This document shows positions 25,666 to 34,364 of a stretch of DNA of 49,045 nt, piece by piece (position 1 is the stretch's first letter; each line of letters opens with the position of its first letter). A program made the position numbers and the translations under genes. The notes under the pieces were generated by a model that worked only from the letters and a program-made list of their open reading frames with translations, made no database searches and was not told the DNA's origin. Source of the DNA: an uncultured Clostridia bacterium (GTDB lineage Bacteria > Bacillota > Clostridia > Oscillospirales > Acutalibacteraceae); NCBI GenBank assembly GCA_937916395.1, contig CALFTN010000036.1, forward strand, positions 1 to 49,045, in the 5' to 3' direction.

Positions 25666-26073
25666 CTACTTCCAATACTTTTCAGAAAGACCTGAACGAG
25701 TTACTTTAACCGTAACTGGTATCTTAAATGCACCAAGACCTTTTACATATGTTTCTTTTGATATGGTGACCCACATCTCATCTCCGAGCTGCACTCTTTG
25801 AAGGGTTGTGTTGAACCATTCATCTGCGCCATATTCAGTATCGAATTCATAATAAATATCTTTCATTGTTTCAGTTCGGTGCCTGAATTCATCACCAAAC
25901 TCACCCTCATATGTAGCAGATTCAATAAGTTCTTCTGCAATTGTATCCATTTCAACTTTCAAGGTGATAAATGAGAAGACATTGATTGCTATGACAAGAC
26001 CTGATACAAAAGCTATTATCATAACGCATATATCAATGTATCCTTCACCACGTCTGTTTTTTAAATATTTCAT
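25666..26073 (-). CDS. DUF4320/TadE-like pseudopilin
   Basis: 135 residues. Basic leader, NRRGEGYIDICVM at residues 6-18 and a hydrophobic helix (to about 33), then a soluble domain ending VTVKVTRSGLSEKYW. The RGEGYID start is what I recall for DUF4320 proteins found with CpaF-type genes in clostridial elements. Likely a pseudopilin processed by the A24 peptidase at 30667. Confidence 0.75.
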   Translation of the reverse strand: MKYLKNRRGEGYIDICVMIIAFVSGLVIAINVFSFITLKVEMDTIAEELIESATYEGEFGDEFRHRTETMKDIYYEFDTEYGADEWFNTTLQRVQLGDEMWVTISKETYVKGLGAFKIPVTVKVTRSGLSEKYWK

Positions 26074-26085
26074 TTACATCACCCC

Positions 26086-26961
26086 TTAACCGAATAATAC
26101 GCCAATTGATGACATTATCTGTGAAAAGATTACAACTACATAAACGAGCATAAAGCAGAGAAGTAAACACATTGAAAGTCTTTTAACTTTTCTTGGTACT
26201 TTTTGAGCTCCAAGTCTTAGTTGCTGTCTTTGATAATCGCTGAACTTTATTCCTAATGATGCCCAATACATCTGTGTTTCATCACCACGAATAATTCCTA
26301 TAAGTCCACGACAGATGTCGCTCATCATAGAAGAACCAACACGAGATTCTAAACGAGTGATTGCTGATTCATAGTTACCAGATTTCATATCTGCAATTGT
26401 TATTTCCAATTCATGTTTCAGTTCCGGTTCTGCGCGGTCTTTGAAACTTTCAAGCATGTACACCACATCACGACTATGTTTTAAGGTCTTTTCAATATTG
26501 AAAACAAATCTTGGAAGCTCATATTCTATTTTCTTCTGCTTTGCTTTAATTCGTTTTGTGACTGAACGAATTTCATTGTTGTAGAGAGCAATTGCCAATA
26601 CAAGTACAACTGGTGAAAGCATAGGGAAGATAAAATACATCGGAATTGCAAGTACACCAATTATCATTGACTTAACAATTGCATTTGCTTTGAACATTTC
26701 TGGTGTCAAATCAATTCTCGCAATCTGCAAGTCGCTTTCTAATTGTGCTTTTTTGAAATCGTTTAACCTTAAGTGTTTTGATATGAATACAGCAATACTT
26801 TTGAGCCACATCTCAAAGTCAGAAGATTTTTCTTTCTGCCACTTTGAAAGCGACATAATTGCTTTTGAAGTTTTATAGTAAGGGAGTTTGAAAAGGTCAG
26901 CAAGTATCAAGTACATTCCAATACTTAATGCTGTTGATATAAGTATTTTTAATATAACCAT
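26086..26961 (-). CDS. tadC: TadC-like pilus platform protein
   Basis: 291 residues, type II secretion F domain (T2SSF). Membrane segments at about 3-24, a pair at 105-135 (SMIIGVLAIPMYFIFPMLSP) and a C-terminal one at 262-288; between them lies a cytosolic helical domain with FVFNIEKTLKHSRD. In Tad systems TadB and TadC form the membrane platform driven by TadA. Follows tadB by 12 bases. Confidence 0.85.
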   Translation of the reverse strand: MVILKILISTALSIGMYLILADLFKLPYYKTSKAIMSLSKWQKEKSSDFEMWLKSIAVFISKHLRLNDFKKAQLESDLQIARIDLTPEMFKANAIVKSMIIGVLAIPMYFIFPMLSPVVLVLAIALYNNEIRSVTKRIKAKQKKIEYELPRFVFNIEKTLKHSRDVVYMLESFKDRAEPELKHELEITIADMKSGNYESAITRLESRVGSSMMSDICRGLIGIIRGDETQMYWASLGIKFSDYQRQQLRLGAQKVPRKVKRLSMCLLLCFMLVYVVVIFSQIMSSIGVLFG

Positions 26962-26973
26962 TCTGTAACCCCC

Positions 26974-27897
26974 TTATCGTTTATATTCAACTGGTTTTGT
27001 GAATTTAATCATAAACAGAGCTGTAACTAAAATCACAACACCACATATACCTAAAACTGCTTTACCTGATGTTTCATAAACCAATGTATTGAACCAATCT
27101 TTATTCAGCATATATAAAATCGGAATGTTACTTATTAAAAGCAATACCATTATCCAGTATTCATTCTTTGCTGATTGGAGCATAGTTTTAAGTTCGTTGT
27201 TTATGACTCTGACATCTGTGAGTTTTGAAACAATAGGGAGCAATGTATCTTTGAGTGTTCTGTCATCTTGACATTGAATTAAGGCATCGCACCATTCTCT
27301 GAAAATCTCATCATCTATTTTTCTTTTCAGATGGTGCAACGCTTTCTTTATATCCGATGACACGAGTGTTGCTTCAGTTTCAAATGATTTAAACACTTCT
27401 TTAATTGGTGGTTTAATATATTCAATATTTTCCTGAACTGCATACACTATGTCATCATTTCGGATATATGAAGTTGAGATAATCGAAAGAGTTGTTTCAA
27501 GTTCTTCTTTCGTTGTTCTCTCATAAAGTGAGAGAATGTTGGTTGTATATATAAAGGGAACTAATGCAAGTGCTATTGAGATTGTAGGTAATAAAAACAA
27601 GTTTTTGATTGCTACTGAAAGCAATATACCTATAACGAAAAGCACAACCGATAAAAAGCATATTAAGGAGAATTGTTTTGCTTTGCCTGTTACAGTCAAA
27701 GCTGTTTTTATTTTCATTAACTTTTCATAGATACTGTGTCTTTTTTTGTTTTCTCTTAAGCTTCTTGATTGTTCCCGTAATGTATCATGTGGAGTTATAA
27801 CTGATAAAAGGTCAGTTGTTACTCGCTCTGGTGTAAGTCCAAAGAGAATACCTATACCTATAACAAGGAGCAGAGAAGTTATGATTGAAAAAATCAT
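26974..27897 (-). CDS. tadB: TadB-like pilus platform protein
   Basis: 307 residues. N-terminal membrane segment (2-20), paired segments at about 78-118, a cytosolic helical T2SSF-type domain and two C-terminal membrane segments. Size, topology and position between tadA and tadC fit TadB. Its start overlaps the tadA stop by 4 bases (ATGA). Confidence 0.85.
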   Translation of the reverse strand: MIFSIITSLLLVIGIGILFGLTPERVTTDLLSVITPHDTLREQSRSLRENKKRHSIYEKLMKIKTALTVTGKAKQFSLICFLSVVLFVIGILLSVAIKNLFLLPTISIALALVPFIYTTNILSLYERTTKEELETTLSIISTSYIRNDDIVYAVQENIEYIKPPIKEVFKSFETEATLVSSDIKKALHHLKRKIDDEIFREWCDALIQCQDDRTLKDTLLPIVSKLTDVRVINNELKTMLQSAKNEYWIMVLLLISNIPILYMLNKDWFNTLVYETSGKAVLGICGVVILVTALFMIKFTKPVEYKR

Positions 27898-29207
27898 ACA
27901 TAGTCAGCCCCTTTCTGTAAGAATTTATTAAGTTCTGTTTGAGGCACACCATACTGCATCAATCTGCTTTTTAATTGTTCACTCATTATTTCGGGTTGTT
28001 CGTAATATCCGTCAATGATATATTCATTTCCTTTTAACTGGTTGCTCTTTATATTGTACCTGAATAATGAATGATATTCTCTTTCTCCAGATGAGGATAT
28101 AACACACTCGGATATGTCCATAATCTTTCGTGAGTTATCTTCTAACTTGTGAGCATAAATCACAAGTGGGAATGCCTGTGCTACTTGCCTTATTGATGTC
28201 TCAAAATCAATAGGAAATCTTTTCTGACAAAGCAACGCCAAACGAGTGTGTGATGATTCACCAGCAGATGCATGTATTGTTGATACAACAGTATGTCCGG
28301 TAAGGGAAGCTTCAACTGCCGCATATGCTTCTGTATCTCTCATTTCACCAACAACAATAATATCTGGATTGAAACGTAAGGATGCTACAACTAAATCTTC
28401 TTGAGAAATATCAGCACTTTCATTTTCAGAGGGTTTTGACAATGTATGTACAACATTGTTTGTTATAACATCATCTTTCTTTCTGATGAGTGAAAGTTCT
28501 CTTGAACCTGATTCAATTGTAAAGATTCTTTTGTTATCTGGAATTGTTGATAACAAGGAATTCAATGTTGTGGTTTTACCAGAACTTGTCGCACCAGCAA
28601 TTACAAAAGAGACACCATATCTTAAGCACATACAGAGAAAATCAATCATCTTCTGTGTTGCACCATTTTCTTTTACGATTTCTTCTTTTGTTACTCTTGC
28701 CGGATGTAACAGACGAATTGATACGCTTATACCTCTGTCATCATCTACAATGGGAGTTTTTAAAGCTGCAATTCTTGTGTTGTTCGGCAAGTGACCTTGT
28801 GCAATTGGAATCATATTATCAATAAGCATTCCCGAATGATGAAGAAGTCTTTTTACAATATCAACTGCATGTTGTGGAGAATAAAAGTGTTCTTTTGTTT
28901 TCTCAATATGACCGTCTGTATAGGTGATAGCAATGTCATCCCAACCATTGATATTTATTTCTTCAATATCTTTTCGGTTCAGATATTTAGTAAGAATTGA
29001 ATATTCAGCCATCTCCGAATAGAGCTTATCTGAAAGTTCTTTAAAATTAAGACCTTCGACCTCGTATTCTTTTTCATGGAGATACTGGTCAATGTATGAT
29101 TTCAATTGTCCATACTTATCCTTGTCTGAAAGTGATGCAGAATACTTTTCAGAGATATGTTTCTGAACTTTATTTAAAAGTGGAAAGAAACCAATTGTCT
29201 GGCTCAT
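27894..29207 (-). CDS. tadA: TadA/CpaF-type pilus assembly ATPase
   Basis: 437 residues of the type II/IV secretion ATPase family. N-domain 1-150; Walker A GATSSGKT at 205-212; Asp box near residue 232 (FTIESGSREL); Walker B region IIVVGEMRDTEAYAAVEASL near 275-295; His box GHTVVSTIHA. The TxHA and GEMRD signatures mark it as the CpaF/TadA branch rather than PilB. It powers assembly of the Flp-type pilus. Coupled with tadZ upstream and tadB downstream by overlapping starts and stops. Confidence 0.95.
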   Translation of the reverse strand: MSQTIGFFPLLNKVQKHISEKYSASLSDKDKYGQLKSYIDQYLHEKEYEVEGLNFKELSDKLYSEMAEYSILTKYLNRKDIEEININGWDDIAITYTDGHIEKTKEHFYSPQHAVDIVKRLLHHSGMLIDNMIPIAQGHLPNNTRIAALKTPIVDDDRGISVSIRLLHPARVTKEEIVKENGATQKMIDFLCMCLRYGVSFVIAGATSSGKTTTLNSLLSTIPDNKRIFTIESGSRELSLIRKKDDVITNNVVHTLSKPSENESADISQEDLVVASLRFNPDIIVVGEMRDTEAYAAVEASLTGHTVVSTIHASAGESSHTRLALLCQKRFPIDFETSIRQVAQAFPLVIYAHKLEDNSRKIMDISECVISSSGEREYHSLFRYNIKSNQLKGNEYIIDGYYEQPEIMSEQLKSRLMQYGVPQTELNKFLQKGADYV

Positions 29208-29929
29208 TATTCCACCACCTTTGAAATCATCGCCAATATATCGGTGTACATTTTGTCATTAAGTGTTTCTGATAATGAACCAGTTATTGCCTGTTGTTTC
29301 AATGCTTTACTGTATGGCACAACAGCTTCAACCTTTTTAAAAAGTTCTTTCACTTCTTCAATCGGAAGATAGATATCATTATCTTTGATATTTATAACCT
29401 TAACTGTTTTGTCATCCATATTCTCAAACTGGTCACCATTTGAAACGAAATATGACACACTTTTGAGGTTCGGTGTTACTACCTGAATTACTGTATCAGC
29501 TTCTCTTTTAGCAAGTGTTGACATTACAGAACTTCTGTCACTATCGCAATCAATTACAACATAATCTGCAATCGCTCTTAAGTAGAAGAATAATTGAGAT
29601 ATTTTATCTTCTGTCGGTCTTGCGTATGTGTTCTTGTTTTCTTTTGTTTTAAAACCAAGGTAACCCAATTCTGGCATATTCTTTGTTGTAACAATACTGC
29701 GAAGTACATCTTCTCTGTAGATGTCTGTATTATCAAGCACCTTACCGATTGAGTACAACTCACTATCTTTACAATTTGGGAATAAATAACTCAACGCCGG
29801 GATTGTTAAATCGAATGAGACATAGAGAACTTTTTTCTTTCCTTTGTTGTTTAATGAATGTGCTAACTTCAAAGCAAACGTTGTTTTACCACTTTCGGGT
29901 GAGCCACACACAGCAATTATCTTACTCAT
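29207..29929 (-). CDS. tadZ: TadZ/CpaE-like P-loop localisation protein
   Basis: 240 residues from the ATG at 29927-29929, which follows GGAGGTG; the longer frame lacks a site. P-loop CGSPESGKTTFALKLAHSL near residue 8 (SIMIBI class), DFVVIDCDSDRSS-like switch near 130 and a Rossmann-type C-domain. TadZ/CpaE proteins place the pilus machine in the cell. The lysine of the deviant Walker A is replaced (PESGKT), as in other CpaE proteins. Overlaps cpaB by 8 bases. Confidence 0.85.
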   Translation of the reverse strand: MSKIIAVCGSPESGKTTFALKLAHSLNNKGKKKVLYVSFDLTIPALSYLFPNCKDSELYSIGKVLDNTDIYREDVLRSIVTTKNMPELGYLGFKTKENKNTYARPTEDKISQLFFYLRAIADYVVIDCDSDRSSVMSTLAKREADTVIQVVTPNLKSVSYFVSNGDQFENMDDKTVKVINIKDNDIYLPIEEVKELFKKVEAVVPYSKALKQQAITGSLSETLNDKMYTDILAMISKVVE

Positions 29930-30650
29930 TGGTAGCACCTCCAGATGTTTTGAAGTAATCATTCTGAATATTTAAAAACTTATTCGCAGTATCTTTGTCA
30001 CCTCTGTACACTAATGCAACATGGATATTTGTTGTACCCTCGTATTCTGCAAGTAACTTTGCTTGTTCGTTATTTGCAAGAACTGTAATTGTACTCGGGA
30101 GTTCGAAACTACCGTCATCATTTTTAATTATTTCATTCTTATCAATACCATCAGCTGTTGTTGTAGTTACAACTTTCATATATCTCAACTGTGCTGGAGT
30201 TGTTGCTTGATTCGTATCATTTCTTGTAATGATAAATGAGACAATATCACCATTCTGTAGTTTACCGGACAAACCCGATGCAAGACTATCTACTGTTACA
30301 CTAATTGCAACGTTTGAACCATCAAGAGAAGAAAAGACATCATCAGCAGTATTGCCATCTTCTGTAAGCTTTGCTTTTGTGATTACATCACCAGAATAAA
30401 GGTTACTTGCGGCATACTTACCCACAATCTGTTCTTTGACATTTAAGGTTTCTTTATTAACCAACTTCTTGCTGATTTCAATTTCTTCGAGCATTGATTC
30501 TGTAATGACTGAACCTTGCTTTACATCTTGGTTTAATCTAACTGTTGAAATAGAACCATTTGTAATGTTGTTAATGAGTGGTGCAATTACAAAAGTTATG
30601 ATAACTGCAACCACAATGCAAATGATGCCTATTACTGTTCTGTTTTTCAT
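29922..30650 (-). CDS. cpaB: CpaB/RcpC-like SAF-domain protein
   Basis: 242 residues. N-terminal membrane segment (5-28), then a SAF domain (LNQDVKQGSVITESMLEEIEI, IVGKYAASNLYSGDVITKAKL) and an extracellular domain. CpaB/RcpC normally works with the secretin of diderm Tad systems; no secretin gene is present here, as expected for a cell with a single membrane. Confidence 0.85.
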   Translation of the reverse strand: MKNRTVIGIICIVVAVIITFVIAPLINNITNGSISTVRLNQDVKQGSVITESMLEEIEISKKLVNKETLNVKEQIVGKYAASNLYSGDVITKAKLTEDGNTADDVFSSLDGSNVAISVTVDSLASGLSGKLQNGDIVSFIITRNDTNQATTPAQLRYMKVVTTTTADGIDKNEIIKNDDGSFELPSTITVLANNEQAKLLAEYEGTTNIHVALVYRGDKDTANKFLNIQNDYFKTSGGATNE

Positions 30651-30666
30651 TTATTTAGACCTCCTG

Positions 30667-31221
30667 TTAAATGAAATATGCCACCATAAATCCTGTGGCA
30701 AGATAAGGAATTAACGGAAACCCATCTTTTTTTCGTGCATTGCATATGATTGCTAAAGCCAATCCTAAAGCCATACCAGAAAGGCAATTCGTTAATCCTA
30801 AAACCAATGATGATGCCATGCACAATTTAACATCAGCACCACCAACTCTTTTATTTGATATTCTGAAACTTATCACCATCAGAATTGTCACAAATATGAA
30901 ACTTAATATCATCTTTGGAAGTTCTGAAAGCTCCATTCCTATGAATGCAGTAATAGCAATCATCAAATGGATGTAATCGTTACACATTCTTTCTTTTATA
31001 TCTCCATATGAAGCAACCAATAAAATGAAGGCGAAAATTATCCCTTTAACTGTTTCAATTGTGCATCCAAAAGTGAATAAAAGGAGAGAGGATATTCCTA
31101 AACTTAAAAGTATGTATCCTAATGTTACCTTTTGCTTATTCCCATGCCATCGTGATATTGAGTAATTTGAAAGGAGTAGTGCCATAAAAAGCACTACTCC
31201 GATGATTATTATTTCTGTCAT
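30667..31221 (-). CDS. tadV: Prepilin peptidase, A24 family (TadV-like)
   Basis: 184 residues from ATG 31219-31221; a TTG at 31242 would overlap the pilin gene and has no site. Six membrane segments. The two aspartates of A24 proteases are present: YGDIKERMCNDYIHL (about D74) and VGGADVKL (about D130, in place of the usual GxGD). Short form without the methylase domain, as in TadV/CpaA. It should cut the three GE-motif pilins of this operon. Confidence 0.85.
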   Translation of the reverse strand: MTEIIIIGVVLFMALLLSNYSISRWHGNKQKVTLGYILLSLGISSLLLFTFGCTIETVKGIIFAFILLVASYGDIKERMCNDYIHLMIAITAFIGMELSELPKMILSFIFVTILMVISFRISNKRVGGADVKLCMASSLVLGLTNCLSGMALGLALAIICNARKKDGFPLIPYLATGFMVAYFI

Positions 31222-31225
31222 ATTA

Positions 31226-31519
31226 TTATCCAGCGTAACCAAAGAGTTCTACAACCTTTGTTGTAACTGTCGGCATAATCGTTTCATTAAACAAGGTGTA
31301 AAGAAGTGCGAGAAGAAGACCACCGATAACAACTGCGATAAGCACTTTAACGCCTGTATCAACATAGCCTTCAGCACCATTGGTTTTTAAGTATAAAATG
31401 ATGTTTTTGCAATCAATTACTTCTCTTACAAGGAAGCTGATTACTTTTTCTTCGATTTTTGCAACTGTTCTCTTAATTTTTGAAACAGCATTTTTCACTT
31501 TGTTAATTAACTTTTTCAT
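31226..31519 (-). CDS. DUF6133-type Flp-like pilin
   Basis: 97 residues. An unusually long N-terminal part (about 47 residues, basic and helical) precedes NGAEGYVDTGVKV and a hydrophobic helix (LIAVVIGGLLLALLYTLF), then a short tail ending ELFGYAG. The motif GAEGYVD equals RGEGYID of the DUF4320 protein, so this is probably the major pilin. Flp pilins are short after processing; removal of the leader would leave about 49 residues, which fits. First gene of the Tad operon. Confidence 0.75.
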   Translation of the reverse strand: MKKLINKVKNAVSKIKRTVAKIEEKVISFLVREVIDCKNIILYLKTNGAEGYVDTGVKVLIAVVIGGLLLALLYTLFNETIMPTVTTKVVELFGYAG

Positions 31520-31538
31520 TTATAATTTCTCCTTTCAA

Positions 31539-31874
31539 TCACATTGACTGTGCAAGACCATCTTCAATTTCATCAGTTTGTTCTGATTCTTGTTCAAGCT
31601 TTTGGTTATATGCTTCTAAAACTGCTTCATTGAGCTGAGTTCTGGCATCAGCAGTAATAGCATGGAAATTGTCAGAATATTTCTTTTCACCATTCTTATC
31701 TTTATAACTGGTGAATGGCATTCTTACAAAAAGTCCTTTTGATGAATCCATAACACTTAAACCATGAACTGCAAAAGCATCGGCAATATTTACACTCGCA
31801 TATGCTTTTACATTGCTATCCTCAGAATCTACTAAACGGTCAATTTTTACTTTAATATTTAATTTTTTACTCAT
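31539..31874 (-). CDS. spoVG: SpoVG-family regulator
   Basis: 111 residues from ATG 31872-31874 (AAAGGA upstream; a longer frame to 31904 has none). KVKAYASVNIADAFAVHGLSVMDSSKGLFVRMP and the DNFHAITADARTQLNEAVLEAY ending are the SpoVG signature; the protein binds nucleic acid. In the host SpoVG controls many genes, including sporulation and cell division. Copies on ICEs probably tune host regulation or the ICE's own promoters. It lies 19 bases upstream of the Tad pilin gene, so it may belong to the operon. Confidence 0.9.
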   Translation of the reverse strand: MSKKLNIKVKIDRLVDSEDSNVKAYASVNIADAFAVHGLSVMDSSKGLFVRMPFTSYKDKNGEKKYSDNFHAITADARTQLNEAVLEAYNQKLEQESEQTDEIEDGLAQSM

Positions 31875-31975
31875 ATTATTTTTCCTTTCTTCTTTTGCAC
31901 ACAAAGTGCTTTATTTGGGGTTTATATTTTTTTGGTATCTTTTCTTCAATCCACTTAACGAAAGCCTGTAATCGC

Positions 31976-32003
31976 TTAATTTTGCCTTTAAAAGCAAAAT
32001 TAA
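31976..32003 (-). other. Stem-loop at the YodL gene end
   Basis: TTAATTTTGC pairs with GCAAAATTAA (10 bp). No U-run follows on either strand, so it is probably an mRNA-stabilising or processing hairpin rather than a terminator. Confidence 0.4.
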
Positions 32004-32680
32004 AACGAATAGAATGTACAACCCATATCAGAGTTCACCTCATCTTGTGAAATCTGGTGGGGTTCTTTGAAATATTCCATATACTTTTCAACTTCTGCAT
32101 CAGTTAATGAACGGAAGTCATCTTCAGTAAGACCTACAACAAAGAATGGTCCAGCAATTATAGTGCTTTCACCAATTCTACGATTGCCTTCCATTCCCAT
32201 AAACTTTGATTCCATATTACCTACAAGACAGACATCATTGTCACCAATATATATAGTCTCAATGTCCCCTTTGACAGCTTTTTGTTCTGCATCAAGCTTG
32301 TGTTCAACCTCAGAAACAAAAGGTTTTCTGTTTGGTTCTACATATACAATCTTCATCAAGTTGTCGGGTTTTTGTGTTTGTGATTCATCAAACTCAACTT
32401 TTTTGAAACCTACAGAGTCACAGAAAAAAGCACCCTCATCGGTTTTGACAATGTCAGAAACTGAAAGAGAGTGCCCTCTATGTAATGGGTGTGATTCAGT
32501 ATTGAATTTTGTGAAAATATCTTCGAGGTTTTCTGCATCAATATCACCCCAGAAAACTTCATCATATAGCTTTGAATTGATGTTTTCGGATTTTTGATAT
32601 TCTACTGTACGCTCATAATTTACAAACTTGAGATTTTTTTCATCTCTGTCTGTATTAATTTGAAATATTTTTATATTCAT
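32000..32680 (-). CDS. YodL plus DUF3846 domain protein
   Basis: 226 residues. N-terminal YodL domain (IFQINTDRDEKNLKFVNYE, LEDIFTKFNTESHPLHRGHSLSVSDIV, FFCDSVGFKKVEF, residues 5-95), then a DUF3846-like domain (AEQKAVKGDIETIYIGDND and following). This pairing is standard in clostridial ICEs and phages. Function unknown; cytosolic. Start overlaps the stop of the next gene as TAATG. Confidence 0.8.
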   Translation of the reverse strand: MNIKIFQINTDRDEKNLKFVNYERTVEYQKSENINSKLYDEVFWGDIDAENLEDIFTKFNTESHPLHRGHSLSVSDIVKTDEGAFFCDSVGFKKVEFDESQTQKPDNLMKIVYVEPNRKPFVSEVEHKLDAEQKAVKGDIETIYIGDNDVCLVGNMESKFMGMEGNRRIGESTIIAGPFFVVGLTEDDFRSLTDAEVEKYMEYFKEPHQISQDEVNSDMGCTFYSF

Positions 32681-33039
32681 TATGTTAATCCTTTCATTGA
32701 ATCATCGACTTCAAGTGAATTGTATTCTTCAAGTTTTTCTTTTGCCCATTCTGGAATATATTTTTCATCAATAACACCAAAAAACTTACTTCTATCAAAG
32801 CTGCACTCATCGTCATCTTTTAAAAAGAAGCCAAATACCTTTGTACCTAATTTGTTAGGGTCACATCCGAAGCCTGCTGTTGCATAAAACAACTGGAAAT
32901 CAGAAGTTTTATATTCATCAATTAGTGATGTAGGTTTTAAAACCAATAACTTTCCTTCATAATAAGCATCTTGGGTACAATGACTCTTATCGAAAAGTTC
33001 ACCATCTTTAAGTTGATTATTGTTTTGCACTTTTTTCAC
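32680..33039 (-). CDS. Conserved ICE protein (119 aa)
   Basis: The segment FQLFYATAGFGCDPNKLGTK, then a short basic turn and FFGVIDEKYIPEWAKEKL, matches a module I recall fused to YodL or DUF3849/DUF3846 domains in other clostridial ICE proteins. Here it is separate and coupled to the YodL gene. No catalytic motif seen. Overlaps the AbrB gene by 23 bases. Confidence 0.65.
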   Translation of the reverse strand: MKKVQNNNQLKDGELFDKSHCTQDAYYEGKLLVLKPTSLIDEYKTSDFQLFYATAGFGCDPNKLGTKVFGFFLKDDDECSFDRSKFFGVIDEKYIPEWAKEKLEEYNSLEVDDSMKGLT

Positions 33040-33343
33040 CTACCATATACTTTTTATTCATGAATTCATAAGCACGTTTAAATTCTTCTTCTGAAAAATC
33101 CTTAAGAAAACTTTTGAATTCTTTCATTCTTGATTCTGCAACAAGTTCATTGCAATTGTTACAAATATCAAGTTTAGTTATTGTGACTACTTTGGGATCA
33201 TCGGTAACACTAAAGGAAAGTACGTCATTATACTTAATTCCTAATGTTTCTCTAATATGATATGGAATTGTAATTCTTCCTCTGATACCGAGAACTCGTC
33301 TTACATTAAAAATGTATTTACCAGTATTCACTTTTTCACCCAC
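33017..33343 (-). CDS. AbrB/SpoVT-type regulator
   Basis: 108 residues. VRRVLGIRGRITIPYHIRETLGIKYNDVLSF (residues 15-45) is the swapped-hairpin AbrB DNA-binding domain. The C-terminal part has two cysteines (CNNC) and a helical tail. Both possible starts are GTG; the second (33329-33331, after GGGTGA) is better placed. AbrB proteins are transition-state repressors; a copy next to SpoVG suggests the ICE carries its own growth-phase control. Confidence 0.8.
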   Translation of the reverse strand: MGEKVNTGKYIFNVRRVLGIRGRITIPYHIRETLGIKYNDVLSFSVTDDPKVVTITKLDICNNCNELVAESRMKEFKSFLKDFSEEEFKRAYEFMNKKYMVGEKSAKQ

Positions 33344-33346
33344 TTT

Positions 33347-34273
33347 CTAATAATCATAATTGTAATCAAATAATGAAAGTTGTCGTGTTTGCTCAAGTAA
33401 CAACTTATTATTTTCATCAGCCTGTTTTAGCAAAGAATAATTACCTATAAGTAATTCTTCAAATTGCTCACCAGGTCGAACACCTTGTGCCATATTATGA
33501 AGCCTTGGTTGTACATAAGTATCGAAGCCATATTTTTGAGCTAACTCTTTTATATATGGGTCATTATTATATGTAATCAAAAACTTGCATTGACCTTTAA
33601 ACTCTTTATGCACACCATACATATACTCAAAAAGTTTATCGTGTTCTCCTGAGTCAAAACCTGATTTTTTATAGTAATTTTCTGTACCTTTGTAAGGTGG
33701 GTCTAACAAAATAAAAGTGTTCTTTCCAGCTGCATAATTTATCGCATCTTTATAATCTCGATGCATTATAATTGCATTTCTTAAACGACAACAAGCTGCA
33801 ATTAACCTTCCGAAACGCTTGGTCATGTCTTTCTTTGCAATTGCAAATGTTTTGCCAGTTGAAGAAAATGAGAATATTTGATTCTCCAAAAATGCTACAG
33901 CTAACTCAATATCGTGCCAATCTGCATTTTCAATAATCACAGCAGTTTCAGTCAAGTCATCTAATATGTTTGGTTCGTTACCAAGCATAATTGTGTTTGC
34001 TCTGAACAATGCTTCAGCATTAAATGAAAAATACAATCTGCCTATTAGGTACGCCAATTTTTCGTTTCTCTGTAACACTCTAAAGAATTTAACTAAATCT
34101 CCGTTGAAATCATTTATTATTTCTTTCTCAACTGGTCTTTTTCTTAAAAAGACTTCAGCACTTCCCATACAAGCTTCAAGGTATGTTTTGTGTGGTGGCA
34201 TAAACGCATCAATTGTTTGATATATACAACCTTTATTACCTGTGTATGGTACTGGACTAAATGTTTCTGACAT
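33347..34273 (-). CDS. D12-class N6-adenine DNA methyltransferase (Dam-like)
   Basis: 308 residues. SAM site PYTGNKGCIYQTI (residues 9-21) and the catalytic DPPY at 191-194, with the spacing of the D12 class. No restriction partner nearby, so it is probably solitary and protects the ICE during entry or marks its own DNA. Specificity not predictable here. The leader carries a GAAA-loop hairpin and a second one that pairs the ribosome binding site. Confidence 0.9.
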   Translation of the reverse strand: MSETFSPVPYTGNKGCIYQTIDAFMPPHKTYLEACMGSAEVFLRKRPVEKEIINDFNGDLVKFFRVLQRNEKLAYLIGRLYFSFNAEALFRANTIMLGNEPNILDDLTETAVIIENADWHDIELAVAFLENQIFSFSSTGKTFAIAKKDMTKRFGRLIAACCRLRNAIIMHRDYKDAINYAAGKNTFILLDPPYKGTENYYKKSGFDSGEHDKLFEYMYGVHKEFKGQCKFLITYNNDPYIKELAQKYGFDTYVQPRLHNMAQGVRPGEQFEELLIGNYSLLKQADENNKLLLEQTRQLSLFDYNYDY

Positions 34274-34277
34274 ATTT

Positions 34278-34342
34278 CTCCTTTCCGGAGGTTGTATGCA
34301 TGAAAACTACAGGTCGCTTGTGTGTTTCCACGCAAACGACCT
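34278..34342 (-). promoter_or_regulatory. Structured leader of the adenine methyltransferase gene
   Basis: Two elements in the 91-base leader. A 14-bp hairpin (34311-34342) with a GAAA tetraloop on the minus strand, one mismatch and one G-U. Then CTCC (34287-34290, minus strand CTCC) pairs with the GGAG ribosome binding site (34278-34281) around a five-base loop. This could hold translation off. Confidence 0.5.
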
Positions 34343-34364
34343 CGCATTTAATTAATAATTTTAT

